Source of the DNA: Rhodococcoides kroppenstedtii
GTDB taxonomy: Bacteria > Actinomycetota > Actinomycetes > Mycobacteriales > Mycobacteriaceae
Reading direction: 5' to 3'
Assembly: GCF_900111805.1 (NCBI RefSeq)
Contig: NZ_FOJN01000002.1
Coordinates: 186,001-250,000 of the forward strand
DNA: 64,000 nt
The notes beneath the pieces are model-generated. The model was given only the letters and a program-made list of their open reading frames with translations, did no database searches and was not told where the DNA came from. Positions 50,641-59,475 of the stretch are shown here, piece by piece (position 1 is the stretch's first letter; each line of letters opens with the position of its first letter). A program made the translations under genes and the position numbers.

Positions 50641-52044
50641 ATGACCCGCATCGTGATCATCGGCGGCGGACCGGCCGGCTACGAGGCCGCCCTGGTCGCC
50701 GCACAACACGGCGGGTCGGTCACCCTGGTCGATTCCGACGGGGTGGGCGGAGCGTGCGTGCTGTGGGACTGCGTCCCCTCCAAGACCTTCATCGCCTCCA
50801 CCGGCATCCGGACGGACATGCGCCGCGCGACGGACCTCGGTATCGAACTCGATCCGTCGTCGGCCGTCGTCGACCTGCCGCAGATCCACAATCGCGTCAA
50901 ATCGCTTGCGCAAGCTCAAAGTTCGGACATCCGCGCCCGACTGCAGACCGTCGGAGTGCGCGTGCTCTCCGGCACGGCGAAGGTGGTGGACACGCAGCCG
51001 GGACTCGCCGCGCACACCGTCGAGGCGGCCCTGTCGACGGGGCAGACCGAGCGCATGGACGCCGAGGTGGTGCTCGTCGCCACCGGCGCGAGCCCCCGGG
51101 TGCTGCCGGGTGCCCAGCCGGACGGCGAACGCATCCTGACCTGGCGCCAGCTCTACGACCTGCACGAGCTCCCGTCGCATCTGATCGTCGTCGGATCCGG
51201 CGTGACCGGTGCGGAGTTCGTCTCGGCGTACACCGAGATGGGCGTCAAGGTGACGGTGGTGTCGAGCCGTGACCGCGTGCTCCCCGGCGAGGACGCCGAC
51301 GCCGCCCTCGTGCTCGAGGACGTGCTGTCCGAGCGTGGTGTCACGCTGGTCAAGCAGGCGCGCGCCGATTCGGTGACGCGCACCGAGGACGGCATCGTGG
51401 TCACGCTCTCCGACGGGCAGACGGTCGAGGGCTCGCACGCGCTCATGACCGTCGGGTCCGTGCCCAACACCGCGGAACTGGGGCTCGAGAACGTCGGCCT
51501 CGAACTGGACCGTGGGGGATACCTCCGCGTCGACCGCGTGTCGCGCACCAGCGTGCCCGGCATCTACGCCGCCGGTGACTGCACCGGCCTGCTCCCGCTC
51601 GCGTCGGTCGCGGCGATGCAGGGTCGCATCGCGATGTACCACGCGCTCGGTGAGGGCGTCAGCCCGATCAAGCTCAAGACCGTCGCCTCTGCCGTCTTCA
51701 CCCGCCCCGAGATCGCCACGGTCGGCGTCGGTCAGTCGGCCATCGACAACGGCGAGGTGCCGGCCCGCACGGTGATGCTGCCGCTCAACACCAACCCGCG
51801 CGCCAAGATGTCCGGTCTGCGGCGCGGTTTCGTGAAGATCTTCTGCCGCCCGGCCACCGGTGTGGTGATCGGTGGCGTCGTGGTCGCGCCCACCGCGTCG
51901 GAGTTGATCCTGCCCATCGCGATCGCCGTGCAGAACAACCTCACCGTTCGCGATCTCGCCCAGACCTTCTCGGTCTACCCGTCGCTCACCGGGTCCATCA
52001 CCGAGGCCGCGCGTCAGCTCATCAGTCACGACGATCTGGACTGA
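50641..52044 (+). CDS. lpdA: NAD(P)H-quinone dehydrogenase (LpdA)
   Basis: A 467-residue flavoprotein disulfide reductase homologue. IIGGGPAGYEAALVA binds FAD, CVLWDC (Cys39, Cys44) keeps a Cys pair, VVGSGVTGAEFVSAY binds NAD(P)H, and YAAGDCTG is the second FAD motif. The C-terminus has VYPSLTGSITEAAR, where lipoamide dehydrogenases have the catalytic His; its loss is known for mycobacterial LpdA, which reduces quinones. GGAGG precedes ATG 50641. Although beside an E2 gene, it probably is not the E3 of a 2-oxoacid complex. Confidence 0.92.
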   Translation: MTRIVIIGGGPAGYEAALVAAQHGGSVTLVDSDGVGGACVLWDCVPSKTFIASTGIRTDMRRATDLGIELDPSSAVVDLPQIHNRVKSLAQAQSSDIRARLQTVGVRVLSGTAKVVDTQPGLAAHTVEAALSTGQTERMDAEVVLVATGASPRVLPGAQPDGERILTWRQLYDLHELPSHLIVVGSGVTGAEFVSAYTEMGVKVTVVSSRDRVLPGEDADAALVLEDVLSERGVTLVKQARADSVTRTEDGIVVTLSDGQTVEGSHALMTVGSVPNTAELGLENVGLELDRGGYLRVDRVSRTSVPGIYAAGDCTGLLPLASVAAMQGRIAMYHALGEGVSPIKLKTVASAVFTRPEIATVGVGQSAIDNGEVPARTVMLPLNTNPRAKMSGLRRGFVKIFCRPATGVVIGGVVVAPTASELILPIAIAVQNNLTVRDLAQTFSVYPSLTGSITEAARQLISHDDLD

Positions 52045-52049
52045 GCCCG

Positions 52050-52661
52050 TCAACTCCCGGTGACCGGTTGGCGCAGGATCGTTCGCAGGCGCTCGGGGGC
52101 GGTACGACGGGCGTCGTTGAGGTAGATCTCGTGGTGGCGGCCGGTGAGCGACCGGCCGCGTGCCGCTGCGTCGTCGTGCATCGCCGCGATGACCGGTCCC
52201 TCGTCGTCGTACGGACCGACGTGGAGGGTCTGCACGATTGTGCCTTCCTCGACGGTGCGCAGGTCGACCGTGCGTGGCGGCGGCCCGCCGGCGCGGTCCC
52301 GCACCCGGCCGAGCACGGTTTCGAGGTGCTCGGCGGTGATCCACTCGGGGACGACGGTGAGCACCGTCCAGTGCCACCGATCCTTGTTCCGGCCCGCGGT
52401 GAACGCCTCCATGTCGTCGGCCCACCACAACGCCTCGAGCGGTGGCACGCGGTATGCGCGGCCCAGCTCTCGGGAGGACAGAAATTTCAGTCCGTAGGTG
52501 ACGGGATAGAGCGACGCGAGGGCGTCGGCGTAGGACGACGACGTGTTCGGGTCGCCCGAACCGTCGACGGCGAGGTAGTGACGCGCGGGTAGCTCGAGCA
52601 GGTCGACGCGGCAGCGGCGGGCGGAGTACCCGACGAGTTCGCGGCGGGGGTCGAACGGCAC
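52050..52661 (-). CDS. GyrI-like small-molecule-binding protein
   Basis: A 203-residue SHS2/GyrI-like domain protein. DLLELPARHYLAVDGSGDPN, LYPVTYGLKFLS, LEALWW and RLRTILRQPV match the stand-alone GyrI-like/CGI-type family, in which a pocket binds or hydrolyses small hydrophobic molecules. GTG 52661 has GGAGGAG four bases upstream. Convergent with lpdA (five bases between stops) and divergent from the E2 gene. Ligand unknown. Confidence 0.83.
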   Translation of the reverse strand: MPFDPRRELVGYSARRCRVDLLELPARHYLAVDGSGDPNTSSSYADALASLYPVTYGLKFLSSRELGRAYRVPPLEALWWADDMEAFTAGRNKDRWHWTVLTVVPEWITAEHLETVLGRVRDRAGGPPPRTVDLRTVEEGTIVQTLHVGPYDDEGPVIAAMHDDAAARGRSLTGRHHEIYLNDARRTAPERLRTILRQPVTGS

Positions 52662-52914
52662 GGGCTCCTCCGAACGAGACGGTGCGCGGGCCGAGTCCGG
52701 GTGTCGACGGTGGTCGTCCGGCGACGGGCCGCCTCGTGCCCGCGGTGATGTGACGCAGACGGTACGTCGGGTCGCATCCTTCGGGCCAGCCATCGGGCAT
52801 CGTGCGCAATCCGCTGCACATCTGTTGCGCGAACTGCGTCCCGGTGCTGGAGTTGTGTGGATCACACCGGAGACGATCTCGCCGGGTGACGACCGACGAC
52901 GAGAGGACCCCACC
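52662..52914. promoter_or_regulatory. Divergent spacer with inverted repeats upstream of the E2 gene
   Basis: This 253-bp gap holds GTGTGGATCACAC (52855-52867), a perfect inverted repeat about 50 bp before the E2 start, and GCGCAA/TTGCGC (52804-52809 and 52825-52830). The first is a candidate operator; its arms are too close for a CRP/GlxR site. No protein-coding signal was seen. GAGAGGA at 52901-52907 is the E2 ribosome-binding site. Confidence 0.4.
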
Positions 52915-54288
52915 ATGGGCGCCCGCAGTTTCCTTCTCCCCGACCTCGGCGAAGGTCTCACCGAAGCCGAGTTGATCAGTTGGTCGGTCGGCCCGGGTGA
53001 CACGGTTGAACTGAACCAGGTCATCGCCGAGGTGGAAACGGCCAAGGCGTCGGTCGAACTGCCGTCCCCCTACGCCGGCACCGTCCTGGCGCTGCACGTC
53101 GAGGCCGGCAGCACCGTCGAGGTGGGCACGCCGATCATCGACATCGGCGACGGCCAGGACGAGGCCGTGCCGGACGCCACCGTGCCGGCCACCGCCGAGC
53201 CGGCCGAGGCCCCGAGCGCCGCCCCGAGCGAGGCGCCGACCGACGCCTCGACGGCTCCTCCTGCCACGAACGGACACGAGGCGACGGGGGGCCGGGTGCC
53301 GGTGCTGGTCGGCTACGGCGTCACGGGGGAGACGGCCGGCCGCCGCGGAGGCCGTCCGGCGACCGGGTCCGTGGCCGATGCGGGGCCGAGCGACCACCCC
53401 GCTCCGTCGGCGGAGTCGTCCCGGCCGCTCGCGGCTCCGCCGGTGCGCTTCCTCGCGCGACAGGAGGGAATCGATCTGGCGGACGTGCCGCCGACCGGCC
53501 CACACGGCGAGGTGACCCGCGAGGACGTGACCGCGTATCTCGACCGGAACGCCCACCCGGCCGACACCGCGCCGCTGGGCACCCCGACACGGGAGACCCG
53601 GACGCCGATCAAGGGCGTACGCAAGCACACGGCCGACGCCATGGTGCGCAGTGCCTTCACCGCGCCACACGTGACGGAGTTCGTCACGCTCGACGTCACG
53701 CCGACGATGGAGTTGCTCGACCGCCTGCGCGAGTCCAGGCACCTCGCCGGTGTGCGGATCACGCCCCTCGTTCTGGTGGCGAAGGCCGTGCTCGCCGCGG
53801 TCCGTCGGAACCCGTCGTTGAACTCCGCCTGGGACGAGGAAACCCGGGAGATCGTCACCAAGCACTACGTGAATCTCGGCATCGCCGCCGCGACCCCGCG
53901 CGGACTCATGGTGCCGAACGTCAAGGACGCCGACCGGATGAGCCTGCGCGACCTGGCGGTCGCCCTCGCCGATCTGACCGCCGTCGCCAAGGAGGGCAAG
54001 ACGGGTCCGCGCGACCTCGAGGACGGCACCATCACGATCACCAACGTCGGCGTGTTCGGCGTCGACGCCGGCACCCCGATCCTCAATCCGGGTGAGGCCG
54101 CGATTCTGTGCATGGGCGCGATCCGGCGGCAGCCGTGGGAGTTCGAGGGCGAGATCGCCCTGCGGCAGGTGACGACGCTCGCCGTGTCCTTCGACCACCG
54201 ATTGGTCGACGGCGAGCAGGGGTCGCGGTTCCTGGCCGACGTCGCCGCGATGCTGTCGGATCCCGTGGCGCTGGTCGCTCTCGGCTGA
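52915..54288 (+). CDS. 2-oxoacid dehydrogenase dihydrolipoamide acyltransferase (E2, BkdC-like)
   Basis: A 457-residue E2. One lipoyl domain (about 4-78) has lipoylation Lys44 in ETAKASVEL; an Ala/Pro-rich linker follows. The peripheral-subunit-binding domain (about 180-218; RFLARQEGIDLADVPPTGPHGEVTREDV) leads to a catalytic acyltransferase core ending SFDHRLVDGEQGS with catalytic His and Asp. The sequence is closest in style to branched-chain (BkdC) E2. No E1 alpha/beta genes are adjacent, so its partners must be elsewhere. ATG 52915 with GAGAGGA. Confidence 0.88.
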   Translation: MGARSFLLPDLGEGLTEAELISWSVGPGDTVELNQVIAEVETAKASVELPSPYAGTVLALHVEAGSTVEVGTPIIDIGDGQDEAVPDATVPATAEPAEAPSAAPSEAPTDASTAPPATNGHEATGGRVPVLVGYGVTGETAGRRGGRPATGSVADAGPSDHPAPSAESSRPLAAPPVRFLARQEGIDLADVPPTGPHGEVTREDVTAYLDRNAHPADTAPLGTPTRETRTPIKGVRKHTADAMVRSAFTAPHVTEFVTLDVTPTMELLDRLRESRHLAGVRITPLVLVAKAVLAAVRRNPSLNSAWDEETREIVTKHYVNLGIAAATPRGLMVPNVKDADRMSLRDLAVALADLTAVAKEGKTGPRDLEDGTITITNVGVFGVDAGTPILNPGEAAILCMGAIRRQPWEFEGEIALRQVTTLAVSFDHRLVDGEQGSRFLADVAAMLSDPVALVALG

Positions 54289-54301
54289 CGGCTCGGGCGG
54301 C

Positions 54302-55372
54302 CTAGAACGCGTACCGCACGGTGAGCCAGGGTGCGCGGTCGGCGATGATGTCCGTCAACCGCGCGACCGCGGCGGCCTTGACGTCGTTCCGATAGCGGAC
54401 GTTGAGCGCACCGTTCTGGGATCGCTTGGCCTGTTGCGTCCCCGGGGTCCACAGCACCCGTTCCGCCTTCGGGTGCCAGCCGAGGTTCACCTGGTGCAGG
54501 TCACGGTTGTGGGTCAGCATGATGACCTCCACTGCGGCCTGCTTCTTGAAGTCGTCACCCGTTGCGGCGGCGACGGAGTCGATCAACGTCGTCCACCGGT
54601 CCTCCCACCCCTCGACGAGCACGACCGGGGAGAAGTTCAGATGGACCTCGTAGCCGGCGGCCACGAAGTCGTCGAGCGCGGCCAGTCGCTCCGCGATGGG
54701 GGAGGTGCGGATGTCGAGCAGGCGCGACTCCTGCTCCGGCATCAGCGAGAAGCGGATGCGGGTGCCCCGGCGCGGGTCCAGTGACAGCAGGTCCCGGTTG
54801 ACGTACTTGGTGGCGAAACTGGCTTTCGCGCCGTCCCACCCCGCGAAGGCACGGATGAGGTCGGCGACGTTGTCGCTCACCGTGGCGTCGACACTGCAAT
54901 CACTGTTCTCCCCGATGTCGTAGACCCAATCCGTCGGATCGCACTGATTCGGCGCGGGCTTGGGACCCTGCCGTGTCACGTGGCGGCCGAGGTAGCCGAC
55001 GATCCTGTCGATGTTGGTGAACACCGTGATCGGGTTGGCGTAGCCCTTGCGGCGGGGCACGTAGCAGTAGGCGCATGCCATCGCGCACCCGTTGGCCGTG
55101 GACGGCGCGATCCAGTCCGCCGACCGTCCGTTCGGCCGCGCGGTCAGCGACTTCTTGACCCCGAGCACCAGGTCCTCGGTCTTGACCCGCACCCATCGGT
55201 CGATGTTGCCCTCGTTGCCGTGCAGCGACGGAATCTGCCAGTGCGAGTCGACCTCGATCAACTCGGCGGAGGGGAAGCGGGCCAACACCTCCTGGCCGCG
55301 CAGGTCCGCGATCGCCTCCGGTTCGGCCCAGATGCGGCGAGGATCGATCAGGGCGTGGGTGCGGATAGTCAC
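54302..55372 (-). CDS. Spore photoproduct lyase-like radical SAM protein (SplB family)
   Basis: A 356-residue radical SAM protein with Cys96, Cys100 and Cys103 (CAMACAYCY, CX3CX2C) binding the [4Fe-4S] cluster. The PSTANGCAMACAYCYVPRRKGYANPI segment is typical of the SplB-like family; further features are VSDNVADLIR and FSLMPEQESRLLDIRTS. True SPL repairs thymine photoproducts in spores; this actinobacterium is not expected to sporulate, so another DNA or RNA photoproduct role or a different reaction is likely. GTG 55372 has GAGG directly abutting, an unusual spacing, so the start is uncertain. Confidence 0.85.
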   Translation of the reverse strand: MTIRTHALIDPRRIWAEPEAIADLRGQEVLARFPSAELIEVDSHWQIPSLHGNEGNIDRWVRVKTEDLVLGVKKSLTARPNGRSADWIAPSTANGCAMACAYCYVPRRKGYANPITVFTNIDRIVGYLGRHVTRQGPKPAPNQCDPTDWVYDIGENSDCSVDATVSDNVADLIRAFAGWDGAKASFATKYVNRDLLSLDPRRGTRIRFSLMPEQESRLLDIRTSPIAERLAALDDFVAAGYEVHLNFSPVVLVEGWEDRWTTLIDSVAAATGDDFKKQAAVEVIMLTHNRDLHQVNLGWHPKAERVLWTPGTQQAKRSQNGALNVRYRNDVKAAAVARLTDIIADRAPWLTVRYAF

Positions 55373-55519
55373 CTCCCCGGGCTATCACGGCCCACCGACA
55401 CCGGACCGTCGGTACCGCCCCGAGAAGTCGAGTACAAGCGAACTGCAAGCGGCGCCGCGCACAGTCCTCGTGACGGCCGACCCGACCTCCCGGGTCCGGC
55501 CCCGACGAGAGGAACCGCC

Positions 55520-56197
55520 ATGGGCACCAGCCCCGCCCGCCCCACCACGTACGACGACACCCTCGGAATGCGGCTGTCGCACCGCGCGATGATCGCCGAC
55601 GCGAGTCGACTCACCGATCTGTTGGCCGGCCTGGCCGCGGGTGCACCCACCGATGCCCGGCACGGCGCGGCCGTCGCCGCGTACCTGCAGCTGTTCTGCA
55701 CCAGCATCGAGCACCATCACCGCACGGAGGACGACGTCCTGTGGCCGATTCTCGTCGAGAACGCCGGCCCGCACGTCGACCTGTCCGAGCTCACCGAGGA
55801 CCACGACGCGCTCGATCCGATTCTCGCGGCCGTGCGTGAGCTCGCCCCGCAGTTGCCCGATCGAGCGGCTGCCACGGCACTCGCCGGCCACCTCGGTCGG
55901 TTGCGCGATCTGCTCACCGAACACATCGCGGAGGAGGAGGCGACCATCTTCCCGATGATCACCGGGTTCGTTCCCCTCGATCGGTGGGCGCAGGTGGAGA
56001 AGGCCGCCAAGAAGGGTGCCCGGCCCGATTTCGAGATCGCCCGCGCGCTCGACTGCCTGACCGACGCCGAGCGCCCGGCCATTCGTCGGGAGTTCCCGCT
56101 GCCGGCGCGCCTGATGGTCAAGGTGATGGCGTCGCGGCACCACCGTCGGGAACGGGCGGTGTTCGGGCCGTCAGCAGTGCTCGCGCAGCATGCCTGA
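55520..56197 (+). CDS. Hemerythrin domain-containing protein
   Basis: A 225-residue four-helix protein. The diiron ligands are spread as LSHRAMI, SIEHHHRTEDDVLWP (HHxxED), TEDHDALDP and LLTEHIAEEEATIFP (HxxxE). A C-terminal extension of about 70 residues (EIARALDCLTDAERPAIRREFPLPARLMVKVM) is usual in actinobacterial forms. Likely roles are O2/NO sensing or iron handling. GAGAGGA seven bases before ATG 55520. Its last 80 bases overlap the 3' end of the convergent BTAD regulator gene. Confidence 0.88.
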   Translation: MGTSPARPTTYDDTLGMRLSHRAMIADASRLTDLLAGLAAGAPTDARHGAAVAAYLQLFCTSIEHHHRTEDDVLWPILVENAGPHVDLSELTEDHDALDPILAAVRELAPQLPDRAAATALAGHLGRLRDLLTEHIAEEEATIFPMITGFVPLDRWAQVEKAAKKGARPDFEIARALDCLTDAERPAIRREFPLPARLMVKVMASRHHRRERAVFGPSAVLAQHA

Positions 56198-59100
56198 CCC
56201 GGTCCTCCGTCTCCTCGGCGCGGCGGCGATGGACCGCGGCGTCGTCGTCCCGGCCGAGCGCGGCGGCGGTCGCCGCCAGCGCGGCGTCGACGGTGCCCAC
56301 CGAGAACGAGCCCGCGTCGAGCCCGCCGAACGTGCCGGTGAACGGACGCAGCGCGTCGTAGACGAGCCGGCACTCCTCGAGATCCACGGCGGCCGCGGCG
56401 AGGTGGGCGCGCATGACCGTCCGGGCACGCCACGCGTAGTCCCGCGCCGGTCTCGGGCTCCGTCGATACAGCGCGGCAGCGGTTCCCCGGTCGCCGGCGA
56501 GGAGGTGGACGAACGCGGTGGGCACTTCGACCGGGAACCAGGTGTCGTTCGCGGCTCGCCGGGTTCGCTGCCACAGGTCGTCGTCGACGACGCCGGTGGC
56601 CTGCGCCCGCATCACCCGGCTGATCAGGCCGAACACCGAGGCGAGCGAAAGTCCCTGCTCGGCCATGTCTCGGGACAGGGCGTCGTAGCGGCGGACGGCC
56701 TCGTCGACGTCGCCGGCGAGGGCGTGGACCAGGGCGTCGAACAGTTCGGCGACCCCGACGAGTTCGAGCAGCTGAGTGCCTGCGGCCGCCGCCAGCGCCC
56801 GGTCGAGCTCGGCCCGCGCGGCGACGAGGTCGGCGCGGGCACAGGCGGCCAGGAAGAGCTGGAAGTACGCGACTGCGACGTGGTCTCCGCTTTCCCGATC
56901 CGCGGCAATCGCGAGCAGTCGACGAGCGGCCGGCTCGCGGGCGTCGTCGTGGTCGGGCCCGTAGGCGAGGTACCCGAAGGCGCCCAACGCTCGGCACACG
57001 GCCTCGGGGTCGCCGCTGCGGTCCGCCTCGCGCACGGCGGAGACGGCGTGACGTTCCGCTGCGGCATCGTCGAGGCCCTCCCACTCGAAGAACGCCGCGG
57101 CGTGCAGGCGAGCGCGATCACCGGGATCGACGGTTTCGTCGAGCAACCGGTCGAGCACGGCGATCATCGGCCGGTCCGGCTCGGCCGAGTCGCGGAGCGA
57201 CCACACCGGGGGCGCGGTCCACCCCGTGGCCGCCGCGAACGGTGACCGGCCTAGGCGGTCCGCGAGCTCGATGGCCTCGCGGCGCAGTCGACGCGCGCCG
57301 GTGGCGTCGCCCGCGCGCGCCGCCGACCCGATCAGCGGAACCAGCACGTCGTGCAGCAGGGCCGGGTCGGGTGGATCCGCGGTCTCGGCGACCTCGCGAG
57401 CTCGGCGCCGAAGATCCAACGACGTCGACCACGCTCCGGCCTCGTCCGCGTCGCGTGCCGCGGCGAGGGCGAGGGCGACGCTGTCGGCTGCCGTGGCCGC
57501 CGTCGCCGAGGCGAGTGCGTGGTGAGCGACCGCCGTCGTCTCGGGCTGCGGCCGACGGCGCAGGGCGGCGGCGACCCGCGCGTGCACCCGAGCGCGTCGC
57601 AGCCGCGGCTGGTCCGCGTAGAGCACGTCTCGAAACAGTGTGTGCGAGAAGCGGACCCGCGTCGGTGCGACGTCCTCGAGAACGCCGTCGACGATTGCCG
57701 GCTCGAGGGCGTCGAGCCAGTCCTCCTCGTCCGTGATGTCGGCGAGAACGTCGAGATCGACGTCGCGGCCGAGGACGGCGGCGCGCCCCAGCAGTACCGT
57801 CGTGTTCTCGGGGAGACGAGCTAGCCGTGCCCGCAGGACGGCGTCGATGCCGTCGGGCACCGCGACGTCCGCCTGCCGCGGTCCGTGCGAGCCCACCAGT
57901 CGGGCGAGTTCGCGGGCGAAGAGCGGGTTGCCACCGCTGCGACGGGCGATGCGGTCCGCGACGTCCTGCGACAGGACGACCCCGACGGCGCGGGCCACCG
58001 CCCGAACGCCCTCGGAACCCACCCCTGCCAACGCGACGGTGTCCGACCGGTGTCGACCCGGGGCCAGCGCCGGAAGCAGCGTCGGAGTCACTTCGGACGG
58101 CCGATAGGTGGCGACGACGGCGAACGGCCGGTCCCAGAACGCGGCGACGAGGTGGCGCAGGACGTGCACCGTGGTCTCGTCGGCGCGGTGCAGGTCGTCC
58201 AGGACGAGAACCAGAGCGCCGCCACCGGCCAGGTGCCGCTCGCAGATCTCCTCGAGGTGGTGAGCGCGCTCGAAGGCCGACCTCGTGGGGACCCGTGTCG
58301 CCGTGGGGTCCTGCGGTGCCGTGGGGTCCTGCCCGGCCAGCTCCTGCTCGATCCGCTCCCAGGGCCATCCGGGCGGCGCCCCCGGCACTTCCGAGCACCG
58401 TCCCGTCGCGACGGTCGTCCCGTGGGCGCGGACCTCGTCGGCCGCGCGGCCGGCCAGGGTGGTCTTGCCGTCGCCGGCCTCGCCCGTCACCCAGATCGTG
58501 GTGGCGCGCGACTGCACCCTCGTTCGCGCGAGCAACTCCTGCAGCCGGGCCGACTCGGCAGGGCGTGCGTCGACCGCGGGCTCGGCGGACGGTCTCGCGC
58601 GGGGCGCCTCCACGGTGGCCACGGGCGTGGTCGACGGTTCCTCCCGGTCGGGTGGGAGCGCCGGGACGTCGACGTCCCGGTGCGCGAGAATGTCGGATTC
58701 CAGGGACCGCAGCCGCGGCGCAGGATCGACGCCGAACTCGTCGGCCAGATGGCGTCGGCTGCGCGCGAGCACGTCCAGGGCGTCCAGTTGGCGGCCCGAG
58801 CGGTACAGCGCGGTCGCGAGCAGACGCACGCTCTCCTCGCGGTCCGGCCGATCCCGCACGATGCCCGTGAGTTCCGCGACGACCGCCGCGTGGTCCGCGA
58901 GGCGGAGACCGCACGCGGCGTGCATCTCGCGGGCGACGAGGCGGAGATCGTCGAGCCGAGCCGCTTCCGCGGTCGCCCAGGGGAAGTCGCGCACCTCGGC
59001 GTAGGCGGCGCCGCGCCAGAGCCCCAGCGCGTCGGCGAGAATCCGCCGTGCGTCGGCCGCGTCGGCGGCCGTGCGGGCGCGGATCAGCGCGCCGTCGACG

Positions 59101-59462
59101 CGGCGGGTGTCCACCGCGTCCTCGGGGAGGATCAGGCCGTAGCCCGGGGACGCCCCGACCAGCACCCGCGGACGGCCACGGGCCGGGCGGTGCGGTTCGA
59201 GGATGCGGCGCAGGTTGGACACGTGCACCTGCAGAGCCGCAAGTGCACGCGGGGGAGGTGCGGTCCACAGATCGCCGATCAGGGTGTCCACCGGAACCAC
59301 GTCGGAGCCGCCGATCACCAAGCGCTGCAGCAATGCTCGCTGGCGGCGGCTGCCCGCCGAGACCTCGCGCCCGCCGACCGTGACCACGAGGGGGCCCAGG
59401 ACGGAGACCGTGACCGGACCGGAGCCGGTGTCCCCGAGCGCGTCCGGGTGCAGCGTCGCCAC
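56118..59462 (-). CDS. Large AfsR/SARP-type transcriptional regulator (BTAD-AAA-TPR)
   Basis: A 1114-residue regulator. An OmpR-like winged helix (about 10-100; VLGPLVVTVGGREVS, RALAALQVHVSNLRRIL) is followed by a BTAD domain (about 105-250) and an AAA/STAND ATPase. The ATPase has Walker A GEAGDGKTTL and Walker B LVLVLDDLHRAD. A long helical TPR-like C-terminus fills about 600-1110. GTG 59462 is selected from the leaderless TAGCCT box. It lies ten bases after nei on the same strand. Target genes are unknown; such regulators often control specialised metabolism or stress. Confidence 0.88.
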   Translation of the reverse strand: MATLHPDALGDTGSGPVTVSVLGPLVVTVGGREVSAGSRRQRALLQRLVIGGSDVVPVDTLIGDLWTAPPPRALAALQVHVSNLRRILEPHRPARGRPRVLVGASPGYGLILPEDAVDTRRVDGALIRARTAADAADARRILADALGLWRGAAYAEVRDFPWATAEAARLDDLRLVAREMHAACGLRLADHAAVVAELTGIVRDRPDREESVRLLATALYRSGRQLDALDVLARSRRHLADEFGVDPAPRLRSLESDILAHRDVDVPALPPDREEPSTTPVATVEAPRARPSAEPAVDARPAESARLQELLARTRVQSRATTIWVTGEAGDGKTTLAGRAADEVRAHGTTVATGRCSEVPGAPPGWPWERIEQELAGQDPTAPQDPTATRVPTRSAFERAHHLEEICERHLAGGGALVLVLDDLHRADETTVHVLRHLVAAFWDRPFAVVATYRPSEVTPTLLPALAPGRHRSDTVALAGVGSEGVRAVARAVGVVLSQDVADRIARRSGGNPLFARELARLVGSHGPRQADVAVPDGIDAVLRARLARLPENTTVLLGRAAVLGRDVDLDVLADITDEEDWLDALEPAIVDGVLEDVAPTRVRFSHTLFRDVLYADQPRLRRARVHARVAAALRRRPQPETTAVAHHALASATAATAADSVALALAAARDADEAGAWSTSLDLRRRAREVAETADPPDPALLHDVLVPLIGSAARAGDATGARRLRREAIELADRLGRSPFAAATGWTAPPVWSLRDSAEPDRPMIAVLDRLLDETVDPGDRARLHAAAFFEWEGLDDAAAERHAVSAVREADRSGDPEAVCRALGAFGYLAYGPDHDDAREPAARRLLAIAADRESGDHVAVAYFQLFLAACARADLVAARAELDRALAAAAGTQLLELVGVAELFDALVHALAGDVDEAVRRYDALSRDMAEQGLSLASVFGLISRVMRAQATGVVDDDLWQRTRRAANDTWFPVEVPTAFVHLLAGDRGTAAALYRRSPRPARDYAWRARTVMRAHLAAAAVDLEECRLVYDALRPFTGTFGGLDAGSFSVGTVDAALAATAAALGRDDDAAVHRRRAEETEDRVRHAARALLTARTPPVPDGGAATPSP

Positions 59463-59469
59463 GCCGGAC

Positions 59470-59475
59470 AGGCTA
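59470..59475 (-). promoter_or_regulatory. Leaderless -10 of the BTAD regulator (TAGCCT)
   Basis: On the minus strand TAGCCT (59475-59470), overlapping the last codon of nei, is followed by seven bases and GTG 59462, placing the transcription start at the start codon. Confidence 0.55.

Noticed and set aside
52855-52867. CRP/GlxR-type site GTGTGGATCACAC
   Set aside because: The inverted repeat is perfect but its arms are only three bases apart, while CRP/GlxR sites need TGTG and CACA about eight bases apart.
50599-54198. A 1199-codon minus-strand open frame over lpdA and the E2 gene
   Set aside because: Both plus-strand genes have full domain sets; the antisense product is His/Asp/Arg-rich shadow sequence.
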